Source of the DNA: CAWVWD01 sp965662365 | GTDB taxonomy: Bacteria; Bacteroidota; Bacteroidia; Chitinophagales; Saprospiraceae | NCBI GenBank assembly: GCA_965662365.1 | Contig: CBFIHR010000036.1 | Span: forward strand, 1 to 40,603 | Reading direction: 5' to 3' | DNA: 40,603 bases | Shown: piece after piece, positions 1 to 9,276 of the stretch | Layout of the letters: each line of letters starts with the position of its first letter | Position numbering within the stretch: the stretch's first letter is position 1 | Made by a program: the position numbers and the translations under genes | Notes under the pieces: generated by a model | The model's input: only the letters and a program-made list of their open reading frames with translations | The model's database searches: none | Told to the model about the DNA's origin: nothing

Positions 1-879
1 ATTCGATTCTGATTGATGATTATTACGACAAGTAAATTTTAAAGTACCGTTGTCTAAAAGAGTCGTTTTGATGTCAATAACAATATGATCACTCAAACTC
101 GCTGTGCTATGTTTAAAGGCATTTTCAATAAAAACAATCAAAATTAAGGGAGCGATTTGATAATCGGCTCGAATATTTTGTGTTTGAAAATTCACCTCGC
201 CTCGTTCTTCGATTTGTAGTTCGTTTAAGCTAATAAAATGTTTCATCTGCTCCAGTTCCTTTTTTAAAGGTACAAAAGCTGTTTTGGTTTCATACAACAT
301 GTATCGCAAAACAGACGATAATTCTAAAATAATTTCAGGAGTTTTTGGCGAACTTTCGATGGCGTAAGAATAGAGATTATTGAGGTTGTTAAACAAAAAA
401 TGCGGATTTACTTGCGACTTCAAAAACTGTAATTGACTTTGTTGAACAGCTGATTTTAAGGTTTCGACTTCACGCTGTTTTATCAAGGCATCCCAAGCGA
501 ATTTAAAGCCTGAAAGTATGATTGTTACAGGAATAACGTCAATTAAGGTATAAAATAACCCAAAGAATTTTTTCCCTTTTGTATCAGGAAAATAGATTTG
601 TTCTAAAACTAACTCTTCGATAAAAATCGTCGCTAAAAAAACGAATACCAAACCTAATCCGAATTGCCAGTATTTATTTTTATAAAAAAAACGAGGTAGT
701 AAAAAGTAATTGATAAATAACGCAGCAGCGGCATAATTTAGAAAAAAGAAAAATTGATGTGTTTCAATAATTCGGTGTTTTTTATCAATGGCGTAAAAGA
801 TAAATACCAAAATATGTAACACAATTTGAAATAGAAATTCTTTGGAATAAATCCATTTTTGTTGCTGTTTCTGAACCAT
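1..879 (-). CDS. LytS/YehU-type sensor histidine kinase (partial, C-terminus outside window)
   Basis: The frame stays open from an ATG at 879 to the window edge, giving 293 residues without a stop. The N-terminal ~150 residues hold several hydrophobic stretches read as membrane helices. They are followed by the His_kinase family block: QLQFLKSQVNPHFLFNNLNN contains the phospho-acceptor histidine in NPHFLFN, and the later PLILIVFIENAFKHS is the N-box of the ATPase domain. The remaining ATP-binding part lies beyond base 1. The family usually pairs with a LytTR response regulator, which may lie just outside the window (inference). The gene diverges from the TonB-dependent receptor at 1162, with ~280 bp between the starts. 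Family assignment is secure; the signal is unknown. Confidence 0.93.
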   Translation of the reverse strand, partial: MVQKQQQKWIYSKEFLFQIVLHILVFIFYAIDKKHRIIETHQFFFFLNYAAAALFINYFLLPRFFYKNKYWQFGLGLVFVFLATIFIEELVLEQIYFPDTKGKKFFGLFYTLIDVIPVTIILSGFKFAWDALIKQREVETLKSAVQQSQLQFLKSQVNPHFLFNNLNNLYSYAIESSPKTPEIILELSSVLRYMLYETKTAFVPLKKELEQMKHFISLNELQIEERGEVNFQTQNIRADYQIAPLILIVFIENAFKHSTASLSDHIVIDIKTTLLDNGTLKFTCRNNHQSESN

Positions 880-1161
880 AATTCAAATGTAAATCATTCG
901 ATACGATTCCAAAAATGGATTCCTATAAACGACAAAAAATTTAGGGTAAACGGTAAAATACAAAGACGTTATAATTTTTCAATGGATAATTATTGGATAA
1001 TTATTGTTCAGATTCCTCCAAAAATAGCCATCGTTTGCTGTAGCACTTCTGTTTGTCGTTCACCGCCCAAAATCTGTCGTTCAAAGAAAGCACACCGGAA
1101 TCTTAAACATCTGCTGTTATTTTGCATTATCAATGAAAAACAAACCAAAATAAAAATAACT

Positions 1162-3537
1162 ATGAATACAGCGTTACTAAAAAAATGTGTGTCAAGTCTT
1201 CTAATAATATTTCTAAGTATCTCAAGTATTTTTGCCCAAAATATAACACTTACCGGAAAAGTCATTGAGAAAAATAGCGAACAAGCCGTAGAATTTGCGA
1301 CCGTAATGTTAGCGGATAAAGCTACCAAAACCGTCATTGGTGGAGCGACAACAGATATTAATGGAAATTTTGAAATCAAAACAGATAAGCAAGATTTTTA
1401 TATCGAAGTGACGTTTATTGGTTTTCAGAAAAAGACGATAGAGCGTTTTGAAATTGTTAATGGAAAAGTCAATTTAGGGGCAATTGTACTGACAGAAGAT
1501 AGCGAAATGTTGGAAGAGGTAGAGGTCGTTGCCGAAAAATCACAGACGGTTTTTAAGTTAGATAAACGAGTTTTTAATGTCGGTTCTGACCTAAGTTCAA
1601 CAGGTGCTAGTGCTTACGAAGTCTTGAATAATGTACCTTCCGTCAATGTGAATATTGAAGGAGTGATTAGTTTGAGAGGAAGCTCAGGCGTACAGATTTT
1701 AATAAATGGAAAACCTTCTGTGATTGCGAGTGAGCAAGGAAATGCACTCGGTACGATTACGGCTGATATGATTGAAAAAGTGGAAGTCATTACCAATCCT
1801 TCGGCAAAGTACGAAGCCGAAGGAACATCGGGTATCATTAATATTGTACTCAAAAAAGAAGAACGAAAAGGACTCAATGGTTCGATCTCATTAAATACTG
1901 GTTTGCCCCAAAATCATAGTGTTGGCTTGAGCCTAAATCGTAGAACGGAAAAGTTTAATTTGTTTAGTCAATTCGGTGTTGGTTATAGAGAATTACCGAG
2001 ATTTGGTGAGAATATCAACCGCAATTTGCTGAATAATGAAACGATTTTTAGCGAAGGCACAGAATATCGAAATGAGCAGTTTTATAACATTATTTTAGGA
2101 ACGGATTATATTATTAATCCTCAAAATATCATTACACTTTCGGGAAGTTTCGCCTACGAAATCGAGGATCAACCCTCACGAAATGATTTTAGAAGAGAAG
2201 ATGAAAATGGCATCATCGCCGAATGGTATCGAACAGAAATAACTTCGGCAACTAATCCAAAATTACAATACGAATTGCAATACAAAAGTGATTTTAAAGA
2301 TGATAAAGACCACGTTTTGTTATTTAGTGCAATAGGAAATGTATTTGCGAAAGACCAAGAATCAGAGTTTGAAAATATTACAACATTCGGAAATTTAGCG
2401 AATGAAAATCAACAAACTCGTACTAATTTTAGTGAAACAAAATATACTTTTCAGTTAGATTATACTAAACCTTTTTCTAAAAATATGACATTGGAAACCG
2501 GGGCAATGTATGTGATTCAAGATGTACAGAATGACTTTGCCGTTTCTAATCTGACCAATGGCGAATGGATCAATGATAGCAGTCTAACCAATATTTTTGA
2601 GTATAAACAAAATGTCTTAGGGCTTTACGGAACAGGTTCTTACGAGACAGGCAGCTGGGGTTTCAAAGCCGGCGTTCGTTATGAGTTTACGGACTTACAA
2701 ACCTTATTAATCAACACAAATGAATCGAGTAACCAACGCTTTGGTAATTTCTTCCCAAGTGGATTTATTTCTTATAAATTTAGTGATAGGTTCTCGATGC
2801 AAACTGGCTATTCTCGTCGTATTTATCGACCTCGTTTGTGGGATTTGAATCCGTTTTTTAATATTCGTAATAACTTTGTCATCCGTGCCGGAAACCCTGA
2901 TTTACAACCAGAATTTACAGATTCTTACGAAGTATCGTCCATTTATATCTTAGATAAAATATCTTTAAACTTTAGTGTATATCACCGTTATACGACAGAA
3001 GTAATTGAACGGATTTCTTTATTTGATAATAATGTAACGACTTTTATTCCTTATAATATTGGTACAAATCAAGCGACTGGTTTTGAGTTTAATACGAAAA
3101 TCAGCCCTAAAAAATGGTTAACACTGAACGGTGATGTCAATATCAATTACTTCAATCGAAAAGGAGAATTTGAAGGTCAAAACTTTGATTTTGATGCGAC
3201 AGTTTGGTCAACAAAATGGACAGGAAAAGTAAAATTACCGAAAGATATTGATTTTGAAGTAACTGGCCGCTACGAGTCAGAAGAGCAAACTATTCAAGGA
3301 ATGCGTTCAGATATTTTATTTGCAGATTTGGGCGTTCGTAAAAAGATTTTGAAAGGAAAAGCAGTGGTGAATTTGGGAGTTCGTGATATTTTCGCTTCTC
3401 GTATTCGTGAAAACGAAACTATTCAAACTAATTTTTATGCGTATAGCAGAAATCTTCGTGGACGATTCGTAACGCTTAGTTTTAGTTATGGATTCGGAAA
3501 AGGAGAAGCCATGGAATACTCCGGAAAACGAAGATAA
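1162..3537 (+). CDS. TonB-dependent outer-membrane receptor (OMP beta-barrel family)
   Basis: The product is 791 aa. I chose the ATG at 1162 because it begins a clean signal peptide (MNTALLKKCVSSLLIIFLSI, ending near FAQ). The frame is open upstream to 859, but that part is low-complexity and not signal-like. Residues ~27-110 form a carboxypeptidase-regulatory-like beta domain (LTGKVIEKNSEQAVEFATVM). A plug domain follows (ISLRGSSGVQILINGKPS, IEKVEVITNPSAKYEAEGTS), then a long outer-membrane beta-barrel of the type seen in Bacteroidota receptors of unknown cargo. No SusD partner is adjacent, so polysaccharide uptake is not indicated. It is divergent from a LytS-type kinase, which may regulate it (inference). 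Substrate unknown. Confidence 0.93.
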   Translation: MNTALLKKCVSSLLIIFLSISSIFAQNITLTGKVIEKNSEQAVEFATVMLADKATKTVIGGATTDINGNFEIKTDKQDFYIEVTFIGFQKKTIERFEIVNGKVNLGAIVLTEDSEMLEEVEVVAEKSQTVFKLDKRVFNVGSDLSSTGASAYEVLNNVPSVNVNIEGVISLRGSSGVQILINGKPSVIASEQGNALGTITADMIEKVEVITNPSAKYEAEGTSGIINIVLKKEERKGLNGSISLNTGLPQNHSVGLSLNRRTEKFNLFSQFGVGYRELPRFGENINRNLLNNETIFSEGTEYRNEQFYNIILGTDYIINPQNIITLSGSFAYEIEDQPSRNDFRREDENGIIAEWYRTEITSATNPKLQYELQYKSDFKDDKDHVLLFSAIGNVFAKDQESEFENITTFGNLANENQQTRTNFSETKYTFQLDYTKPFSKNMTLETGAMYVIQDVQNDFAVSNLTNGEWINDSSLTNIFEYKQNVLGLYGTGSYETGSWGFKAGVRYEFTDLQTLLINTNESSNQRFGNFFPSGFISYKFSDRFSMQTGYSRRIYRPRLWDLNPFFNIRNNFVIRAGNPDLQPEFTDSYEVSSIYILDKISLNFSVYHRYTTEVIERISLFDNNVTTFIPYNIGTNQATGFEFNTKISPKKWLTLNGDVNINYFNRKGEFEGQNFDFDATVWSTKWTGKVKLPKDIDFEVTGRYESEEQTIQGMRSDILFADLGVRKKILKGKAVVNLGVRDIFASRIRENETIQTNFYAYSRNLRGRFVTLSFSYGFGKGEAMEYSGKRR

Positions 3538-3561
3538 TCTACATATTAAAAAAGGTTATTT

Positions 3562-3597
3562 GCCTATAATCCACGTTTCATAGTGTGGATTATAGGC
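3562..3597. terminator. 13-bp perfect inverted repeat after the receptor gene
   Basis: GCCTATAATCCAC (3562-3574) pairs perfectly with 3585-3597 across a 10-nt loop, 24 nt after the receptor stop. There is no good T-run on the plus strand. On the minus strand a run of six T follows a few bases further on. It could end transcription from either side; a terminator is the simplest reading. Confidence 0.5.
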
Positions 3598-3814
3598 TCA
3601 TTGACTATCGGTTTACCTATGATCAGGAAATATTTTTTCCTCAAAAGTTTAGTACGTAAAAGGCTATTTTCTGAATTATAAAAGCTAAAGCGATTTACTA
3701 ATTTATTTTGATAAAACAACGTAACTATTTGATTATAAACCTACAAAGTTTTCCAAATCTTACAGGTTTCTCAAAATATCAACGAACTTTCGAACCAGTC
3801 TGCTATTGTTAATT

Positions 3815-5047
3815 CTAAATCAAATCCTTTAACTTAAACTTCACATCAACCTCTTCGCCATCTCTCAAAAGCGTTAAGCGGACGATTGTCGCTGGCTCAC
3901 TTTGTAAAGTATCATTAATATAATCTAACGATAATCGTTGAATCGGTTTACCATTACATCTTAGAATCAAATCACCAGTCTGAATACCAGCAGCAGCTGC
4001 AGGAGAGTCAGGAATAACGTCTGCAATAATGAACTGATTAAAGCTATTACCTTGCAGCCTGATGTGCAAACCACTTCTATCTGGTGCAAACGGTTCGTAA
4101 TAATTTTGATTTTCACGTAAATACATTTTCCTATGAACGCAGTCATAAATCACGTCAAAACGGTTCAAAATACCGCCACCTATCAATCCATTACTATTAG
4201 AAATAGTATCGACCCAAAACGGCATTTGAAAGTTCGTGACTACATCATTAAAAGTAAAACTGTTAAGTGCCAAAAAATTCACTCGCCCGACATAGGCTTC
4301 CAAATCGCCGCCAAGCACCTGCCCAAAAGTACCGTGAATATATTTTTCGGGTAAAACAATACGATCGTCAGAATTCATATCTAACATCAGACTCAAACTC
4401 GCCCCACAATCCACCAATAATCGATTCGCTATGACTTCACCATTATCTAATTGTGTCATCACATTAATATATGGTTTACCTTGTATCAATTCTATGTCTA
4501 ACTCTTGAAAAGAATTCGACGGCTTAAATCTATTAGGCTCTATTAAAGTCATCACATTTATTTCATAATCGACCTTGACGACATAACGCATAAACAAATC
4601 CATCCCCAGAATGCCATCAATTGGAATCCCTAATGATTTCCCTAAATCAAAATAATCTTCCTCTAAAACTAATGCTGTCTGCAACACCGCCTCTACCGGC
4701 CCAAAGTCGTAGTTTAATCCATGTACCAGCTGCGCATCTACGAAAGATTCCTTATCAGCCCCCATGAGACGATATTTTCTACCATACTGTAAATCCAGAC
4801 TATCCAAGTAAGATTTTTTTGTGATCAAGGTATGACGCACCCCTGTATCAACGATGAATTTGACTTGAGTAGAATCGTTTATCATGAACGGTAATATGAT
4901 TAGATTATTGATTCGTTCGAACTTCAGTTTGACTTGTTTTTTCCCTTTTTTCTTAAATGAATAGCCAAAAGCTTGTCCAGACATATTCGTTGAACAAGTG
5001 ACGATAATCGCAATAACCAATAATGATATGTAATTTTTAATTTTCAT
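3815..5047 (-). CDS. exported retropepsin-like aspartyl protease with C-terminal PDZ domain
   Basis: The product is 410 aa. The N-terminus is a hydrophobic export signal, perhaps a lipoprotein signal (Cys18 in IIVTCST is a weak lipobox). Two aspartyl-protease-like motifs are visible: FIVDTGVRHTLI (Asp67) and LLVDCGASLSLML (Asp213). After each comes a Gly-rich strand region of the kind expected for a two-lobed fold (IDGILGMDLF at ~143-152). Residues ~325-405 form a PDZ domain (VIPDSPAAAAGIQTGDLILR). This layout is common in Bacteroidota envelope proteins annotated as aspartyl protease family/PDZ proteins. Substrate is unknown and activity is not shown by sequence alone. It stands alone and faces away from the FabH-like gene. 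Confidence 0.87.
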   Translation of the reverse strand: MKIKNYISLLVIAIIVTCSTNMSGQAFGYSFKKKGKKQVKLKFERINNLIILPFMINDSTQVKFIVDTGVRHTLITKKSYLDSLDLQYGRKYRLMGADKESFVDAQLVHGLNYDFGPVEAVLQTALVLEEDYFDLGKSLGIPIDGILGMDLFMRYVVKVDYEINVMTLIEPNRFKPSNSFQELDIELIQGKPYINVMTQLDNGEVIANRLLVDCGASLSLMLDMNSDDRIVLPEKYIHGTFGQVLGGDLEAYVGRVNFLALNSFTFNDVVTNFQMPFWVDTISNSNGLIGGGILNRFDVIYDCVHRKMYLRENQNYYEPFAPDRSGLHIRLQGNSFNQFIIADVIPDSPAAAAGIQTGDLILRCNGKPIQRLSLDYINDTLQSEPATIVRLTLLRDGEEVDVKFKLKDLI

Positions 5048-5543
5048 AACCTTCTAATTTTTGACCCTCAAAGCCTCTATGAAATTGAAATTATGTAGAA
5101 TGAGTGAGTGCGATAAATAAATAATAAAATGTGGTGACTTACCGCTCAATGACAAAAAATAAACAACAGTAAAAAACACCTAAATCAATTATAATTTAAT
5201 ACAAAAACCGACATGAAACAAATAAAATTTTGCTATTCATATTCGATTAACTTAAAGTTAACATTAAATTAACATTGTAAATCTACTCAAAGTTTATCTT
5301 AAAAAATGATTTTGTGTGTTAAATTTTATTAATTTGACATATTATAATAATTGCTGAAATTGCATTCAAGAAATAATAATCATTAAGAAAATTGATTATC
5401 AAATCAATAAAAAAAACTTGCATAGGTTAAAATATCTCAAAAGATTTATTGTATGTTTGTATAAAAAGCAAATGATATTTCATAAAAGAACATCCCTGTA
5501 AGTCTTTTTGAGGTTTACAGGGATTATTATTAAATGCAAAAAA
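5048..5543. promoter_or_regulatory. divergent intergenic region with leader hairpin before the ketosynthase gene
   Basis: About 500 AT-rich bases separate two divergent starts. On the plus strand TATGTTTG at 5452-5459 matches the Bacteroidota -7 consensus TAnnTTTG, but I found no -33 TTG at the right distance. Between it and the start codon an inverted repeat, ATCCCTGTAA (5492-5501) with 5515-5524, would form a hairpin in the mRNA leader about 20 nt before the ATG. I see no coding sequence here. Confidence 0.5.
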
Positions 5544-6620
5544 ATGACTTACCGTAATTCTGTTATTATTGGTACTGGGTCTTTTCTTCCTGAAAAGATG
5601 ATTGATAATAACTACTTCTTAAATCGTACTTTCTACAAACACGATGGAACAAAAGTCACGAAACCTACCGAGCAAGTAATACAAAAACTGGAAGAAATTT
5701 CGGGCATAGAATCTCGCCGATATGCTGGCGATAACACAGATACAGTTCAATTAGCAGTTTATGCCTCGGAGCAAGCAATTGAGGATGCGGGTATTGATAA
5801 AGAGGTAATTGATGGGGTAATTGTCGCACATAATTTTGGTAACTTAAAGAGTGGTTTAGATTATCCGTTACTGTTACCGAACTTAGCGGCTCTAGTCAAG
5901 AATCGTTTAAAAATCAAAAATCACCAGTGTTTCGCTTATGATATTTTATTTGGATGTCCAGGCTGGGTACAAGCCATGATTCAAGCTGATCAAGCTATTA
6001 AAGCAGGTGCAGCAAAAAATGTCTTGGTAGTCGGTGTAGAAATTTTATCTCGTATTGTTGATCAGCATGATTTAGATTCCATGTTATTTGGTGACGGTGC
6101 AGGGGCGACAATTTTACAAGCACAAGAAGGCGAAACACCAACGGGGCTTTTATCTTCACATACTTACTCTCATTGTTTGAGTGATGCCGATTATTTAAAA
6201 ATGGGCAGCTCATACAATAACGAAAAAAGTGAAGAGGAGATGTTCATTAAAATGCAAGGCCGCAACGTTTATCGTTATGCCGTGACACACGTCCCTGATT
6301 TAATTACAGACTGCCTGACCAAAAGTAATACAAAAATTGAGGAAATCGATTTATTTCTATTTCATCAAGCAAATGCAAAATTAATCAAAGCTGTTGGTAC
6401 AAAGTTGTTTAAAATGCACAACTACGATGGTGATTATGATAAGTTAGTGCCGATTACTTTACAACAAACAGGTAATTCATCTGTCGCTACAGTTCCAACT
6501 TTATTAGATAATGTACTGCGAGATGACTTAGAAGGTTTTAATATCAAAAAAGGCGATAAAGTCCTTTTTGCGGCAGTCGGTTCGGGCATGCACGCCAATT
6601 GTATTATTTATCAATTTTAA
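5544..6620 (+). CDS. 3-oxoacyl-ACP synthase III (FabH/KAS III family)
   Basis: The product is 358 aa, slightly longer than classical FabH (~320 aa). The ATG at 5544 begins MTYRNSVIIGTGSFLPEK, the typical first strand of the family. An upstream in-frame start at 5508 falls inside the leader hairpin and is less likely. The condensing-enzyme triad is complete: Cys138 in FGCPGW, His274 in LFHQANAKLI, Asn311 in TGNSSVATVP. The family condenses acyl-CoA with malonyl-ACP to start fatty acid or related acyl chain synthesis in the cytosol. No other fatty-acid gene is adjacent, so a role in a special lipid rather than bulk synthesis cannot be excluded. A terminator follows directly. Confidence 0.92.
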   Translation: MTYRNSVIIGTGSFLPEKMIDNNYFLNRTFYKHDGTKVTKPTEQVIQKLEEISGIESRRYAGDNTDTVQLAVYASEQAIEDAGIDKEVIDGVIVAHNFGNLKSGLDYPLLLPNLAALVKNRLKIKNHQCFAYDILFGCPGWVQAMIQADQAIKAGAAKNVLVVGVEILSRIVDQHDLDSMLFGDGAGATILQAQEGETPTGLLSSHTYSHCLSDADYLKMGSSYNNEKSEEEMFIKMQGRNVYRYAVTHVPDLITDCLTKSNTKIEEIDLFLFHQANAKLIKAVGTKLFKMHNYDGDYDKLVPITLQQTGNSSVATVPTLLDNVLRDDLEGFNIKKGDKVLFAAVGSGMHANCIIYQF

Positions 6621-6643
6621 AAAAAGAGGTTACATATTTTTGG

Positions 6644-6675
6644 AAAAGGTTTGGGAACACTCTCAAACCTTTTTT
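6644..6675 (+). terminator. intrinsic terminator of the KAS III gene
   Basis: AAAAGGTTTG (6644-6653) pairs with CAAACCTTTT (6664-6673), with the T-run overlapping the right arm. It lies 23 nt after the KAS III stop. Because it covers 6651, it also argues against starting the next gene there. Confidence 0.8.
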
Positions 6676-6713
6676 ATGTATCAGACCTCTCGCACGTCAA
6701 AAATTGTCCACGT

Positions 6714-7445
6714 ATGAAATCGTTTCAATGTCTCGTCACTATCCTGATATTTGGATTATCCAATCTCTACAGTCAATGCACCGATATCATCGTAGCCGAC
6801 TCCAGTTTTGAAGCAGGGGTTTTATACTACGATTCTACATGGACACCTGACGATGGAATTTCGGTTGTCACCTCACCAGTTTTTCATGGCAGTCACGCTG
6901 TTTGCAGCAATGGCGGCGGTGTTTATCAAAGTATTAATGTCATTCCAAATACGACCTATTATTTGAGTTGTTGGGTAAAAAATGGCTTGTATGATTTTAG
7001 CCTCCGAGTAGATCATTTACCTTTTGGTGCGACAATAGATACAAGTTTAGTAACGACCGATGACTGGCAGTTTGTATCCATGCCTTTTACAACAAATAAT
7101 GTTGATACGATGGTAGGGATACGATACTGGAGCAACGGAGCTTGTGTTGATTTAGTTCGAGTAACTTGTGAGCAATTGACGGCCACAACTTCCCTTCAAG
7201 TGGAAAAGCTCACCGTTTTTCCAAACCCGACACAAGAAAAATCTATCCTTAATTTTGATCATTTACCTGATGCTTATTATACCTTAAATATTTTTAACTC
7301 AACAGGTCATTTAGTAAAAACCATTCCGAATATTCAAAATAATCAAATTGAATTGTATCGGGATAATTTACCAAAAGGTTTGTATCTCCTACAACTACGA
7401 ACTAAAAATAGTGTTAAAGCTATCGGGAAATGGTTATTAGAATAA
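6714..7445 (+). CDS. secreted protein with carbohydrate-binding-like domain and T9SS sorting domain
   Basis: The product is 243 aa. The ATG at 6714 begins a signal peptide (MKSFQCLVTILIFGLSNLYS, then Q). The in-frame ATG at 6651 lies within the upstream terminator and adds a non-signal extension, so it was rejected. Residues ~25-165 resemble a CBM4/9-type jelly roll (SINVIPNTTYYLSCWVKNG). Residues ~170-243 are a type A T9SS C-terminal domain: VFPNPTQEKSILNF, then a GHLVKTI turn and LPKGLYLLQL. It is predicted to cross the outer membrane by the type IX system and be surface-attached or released. There is no catalytic domain, so it probably binds something. The stop is 11 nt before the next ATG, so they may be co-transcribed. 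Confidence 0.8.
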   Translation: MKSFQCLVTILIFGLSNLYSQCTDIIVADSSFEAGVLYYDSTWTPDDGISVVTSPVFHGSHAVCSNGGGVYQSINVIPNTTYYLSCWVKNGLYDFSLRVDHLPFGATIDTSLVTTDDWQFVSMPFTTNNVDTMVGIRYWSNGACVDLVRVTCEQLTATTSLQVEKLTVFPNPTQEKSILNFDHLPDAYYTLNIFNSTGHLVKTIPNIQNNQIELYRDNLPKGLYLLQLRTKNSVKAIGKWLLE

Positions 7446-7456
7446 AGAAAATTCAA

Positions 7457-7987
7457 ATGAAAAAAATCGTATTAATTATCATTGTCATAATTGGCAGTTG
7501 TACTGCTATGCTCAGCCAAGACAGTACTAAACAATTAGTTTTTGAATATCCAAACGCTATCTACGGAACGGGGGCAATCGGCGGACTTTGGGGAACATTC
7601 AACCTCAACTACGAACGACAAGTCCGAACAACTAAAATCAACCTTTTCAAATCAGTTGGTGTACGATTTGGTAGCGGTTATTGGGCGACCTGGGGCTCTA
7701 CCGGCCCACATGTCATATTGACTCCAGTTTTCCTAAGCGGAACCGGAAAACATCACTTTGAAAGTAGCATTGGTGGAACATTATTGTACGATCAATCAAG
7801 CTATGAGATTGGTGTCAGCAATGCCGAATATTTTGGAGAACAGATTCCATCACGAACTCAATACATGATATTTGCACCAGCAGGCACGTTAGGATATCGT
7901 TTTCAAAAACCTAATGGAAAATTTATTTTTAGAACCGGAGCAGGTTTTCCAGATATAGTTTATATTAGTTTTGGGGCATCATTTTAA
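7457..7987 (+). CDS. small outer-membrane beta-barrel-like protein, function unknown
   Basis: The product is 176 aa with a signal peptide (MKKIVLIIIVIIGSCTAMLS, then Q). SCTA could also be read as a poor lipobox. The rest is rich in Gly, aromatic residues and alternating hydrophobic strands, and ends in YISFGASF, a terminal Phe as in many outer-membrane barrels. The start at 7457 rather than 7430 is chosen for the signal peptide and because it does not overlap the previous gene. I do not recognise a named family. It is followed at once by a strong terminator, so it closes the plus-strand run. Confidence 0.7.
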   Translation: MKKIVLIIIVIIGSCTAMLSQDSTKQLVFEYPNAIYGTGAIGGLWGTFNLNYERQVRTTKINLFKSVGVRFGSGYWATWGSTGPHVILTPVFLSGTGKHHFESSIGGTLLYDQSSYEIGVSNAEYFGEQIPSRTQYMIFAPAGTLGYRFQKPNGKFIFRTGAGFPDIVYISFGASF

Positions 7988-7993
7988 AATTAT

Positions 7994-8030
7994 AAAAGTA
8001 GAACGGGCAGGAATGTCCGTTCTACTTTTT
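7994..8030 (+). terminator. strong intrinsic terminator
   Basis: A perfect 13-bp stem, AAAAGTAGAACGG (7994-8006) with 8017-8029, has a 10-nt loop and overlaps a T-run. It begins 7 nt after the barrel protein stop. The left-arm A-run also gives a U-run on the minus strand, so it may insulate the ars operon as well. Confidence 0.88.
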
Positions 8031-8124
8031 ACCGTTGTTCAGAAGAGGAATTAACTAAACCTCTCTGGTTCTCTGAAATTGTTTGCGATTCAATAAAATC
8101 AAAAAAAATAATTCAAATAAATTA

Positions 8125-8147
8125 CCCCGAGGTTTCGGGGCAGGCTG
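8125..8147. repeat. small palindromic repeat element (CCCCGA..TCGGGG plus CAGGCTGTCA)
   Basis: CCCCGA (8125-8130) and TCGGGG (8135-8140) form a hairpin around GGTT, followed by CAGGCTGTCA. A related hairpin with a compensated first/last pair lies at 11546-11566. The 3' part GGGCAGGCTGTCA also occurs on the other strand near 22147-22159. It looks like a dispersed REP-like element just after acr3. Confidence 0.45.
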
Positions 8148-8208
8148 TCACCGTTTGCCGTCCACCGTTTCTTCAAACTTCCACAAAGCTTTTCAAAGAA
8201 CCATTTTT

Positions 8209-9276
8209 CTATTTATTTCCCACATGATTAAAAGACTTTGGATAATACTTATCTCTCAACCAAAACGCGACTCTGACCAATAAAATAAGTGCAGGTACGT
8301 CCACCAAGGGGCCAATAACTCCCGCAAAGGCTTGTCCTGAGTTCAAACCAAAAACAGCAATCGCTACGGCAATCGCTAACTCAAAATTATTTCCAGCAGC
8401 AGTGAAAGCAACAGCAGCAGTTTTATCATATTCTGCTCCCATAGATTTGGTTACAAAAAAGCCGATAAAAAACATCAAAGTGAAATAAATCAAAAGTGGA
8501 ACAGCAATAATTAAAACGTCCATTGGTATTTCCACAATCAATTCTCCTTTGAGGGAAAACATCACAACAATCGTAAACAACAAAGCAATTAAAGTCATCG
8601 GTGAAATCGTCGGGATAAATCGAGTCGTGTACCATTCTTCTCCTTTTAGTTTTACCAAAATCAATCGGCTCAAAATGCCCAGTACAAATGGAATACCTAA
8701 ATATATAGCCACACTTTCCGCAATTGTCGATATTTCGATATCGACAATTGCACCTTCAAACCCGAAAAAAGGCGGTAAAACGGTAATGAAAATCCAAGCA
8801 TAAAAACTGTATGCAAAAACTTGAAAAATACTATTCAAAGCTACCAAACCTGCTCCGTACTCGCTGCTTCCTTCCGCAAGATCATTCCACACCAAAACCA
8901 TCGCAATACATCGAGCCAAACCTATCAAAATCAAGCCGACCATATATTCTGGATAATCTCTCAAAAAAGTAATGGCTAAAATGAACATCAAAACTGGTCC
9001 AATAATCCAATTTAAAACCAAAGAAATAGACAGGATTTTTACATTTTTAAAAACCTTCGGAAGCAAGGCATAATTCACCTTCGCCAAAGGCGGATACATC
9101 ATTAGTATCAACCCAATCGCAATAGGAATATTCGTCGCACCACTACTCATTCCATTAATATAGTCAGGAATAGTCGGTAAAAAATAGCCTAAACCAACGC
9201 CTATCGCCATCGCTATGAAAATCCACAATGTCAAATAACTATCCAAAAAACTTAGCTTTTTTCGAGCTTTACTCAT
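8209..9276 (-). CDS. acr3: ACR3-family arsenite efflux permease
   Basis: The product is 355 aa with ten hydrophobic segments, the normal size for bacterial Acr3 of the bile/arsenite/riboflavin transporter superfamily. The conserved cysteine essential in Acr3 proteins is present in GLARCIAMVLVW (Cys123), and LVALNSIFQVFAYSFYAWIF is typical. It exports As(III) across the inner membrane. The start at 9276 (MSKARKKLSFLDSYL) is preferred over the longer open frame from 9393, which runs antisense-like through the upstream gene. The start overlaps the upstream phosphatase stop as ATGAGTAA, so the two are translationally coupled. It is the last gene of the ars operon. Confidence 0.95.
   Translation of the reverse strand: MSKARKKLSFLDSYLTLWIFIAMAIGVGLGYFLPTIPDYINGMSSGATNIPIAIGLILMMYPPLAKVNYALLPKVFKNVKILSISLVLNWIIGPVLMFILAITFLRDYPEYMVGLILIGLARCIAMVLVWNDLAEGSSEYGAGLVALNSIFQVFAYSFYAWIFITVLPPFFGFEGAIVDIEISTIAESVAIYLGIPFVLGILSRLILVKLKGEEWYTTRFIPTISPMTLIALLFTIVVMFSLKGELIVEIPMDVLIIAVPLLIYFTLMFFIGFFVTKSMGAEYDKTAAVAFTAAGNNFELAIAVAIAVFGLNSGQAFAGVIGPLVDVPALILLVRVAFWLRDKYYPKSFNHVGNK

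Noticed and set aside
859..1161. N-terminal extension of the TonB-dependent receptor
   Set aside because: The extension is not signal-like and precedes a perfect signal peptide at 1162; its first bases overlap the divergent kinase gene.
8083..8283. 66-codon plus-strand frame before acr3
   Set aside because: It spans the REP-like hairpin and runs into the 3' end of acr3 on the other strand; no recognisable domain.
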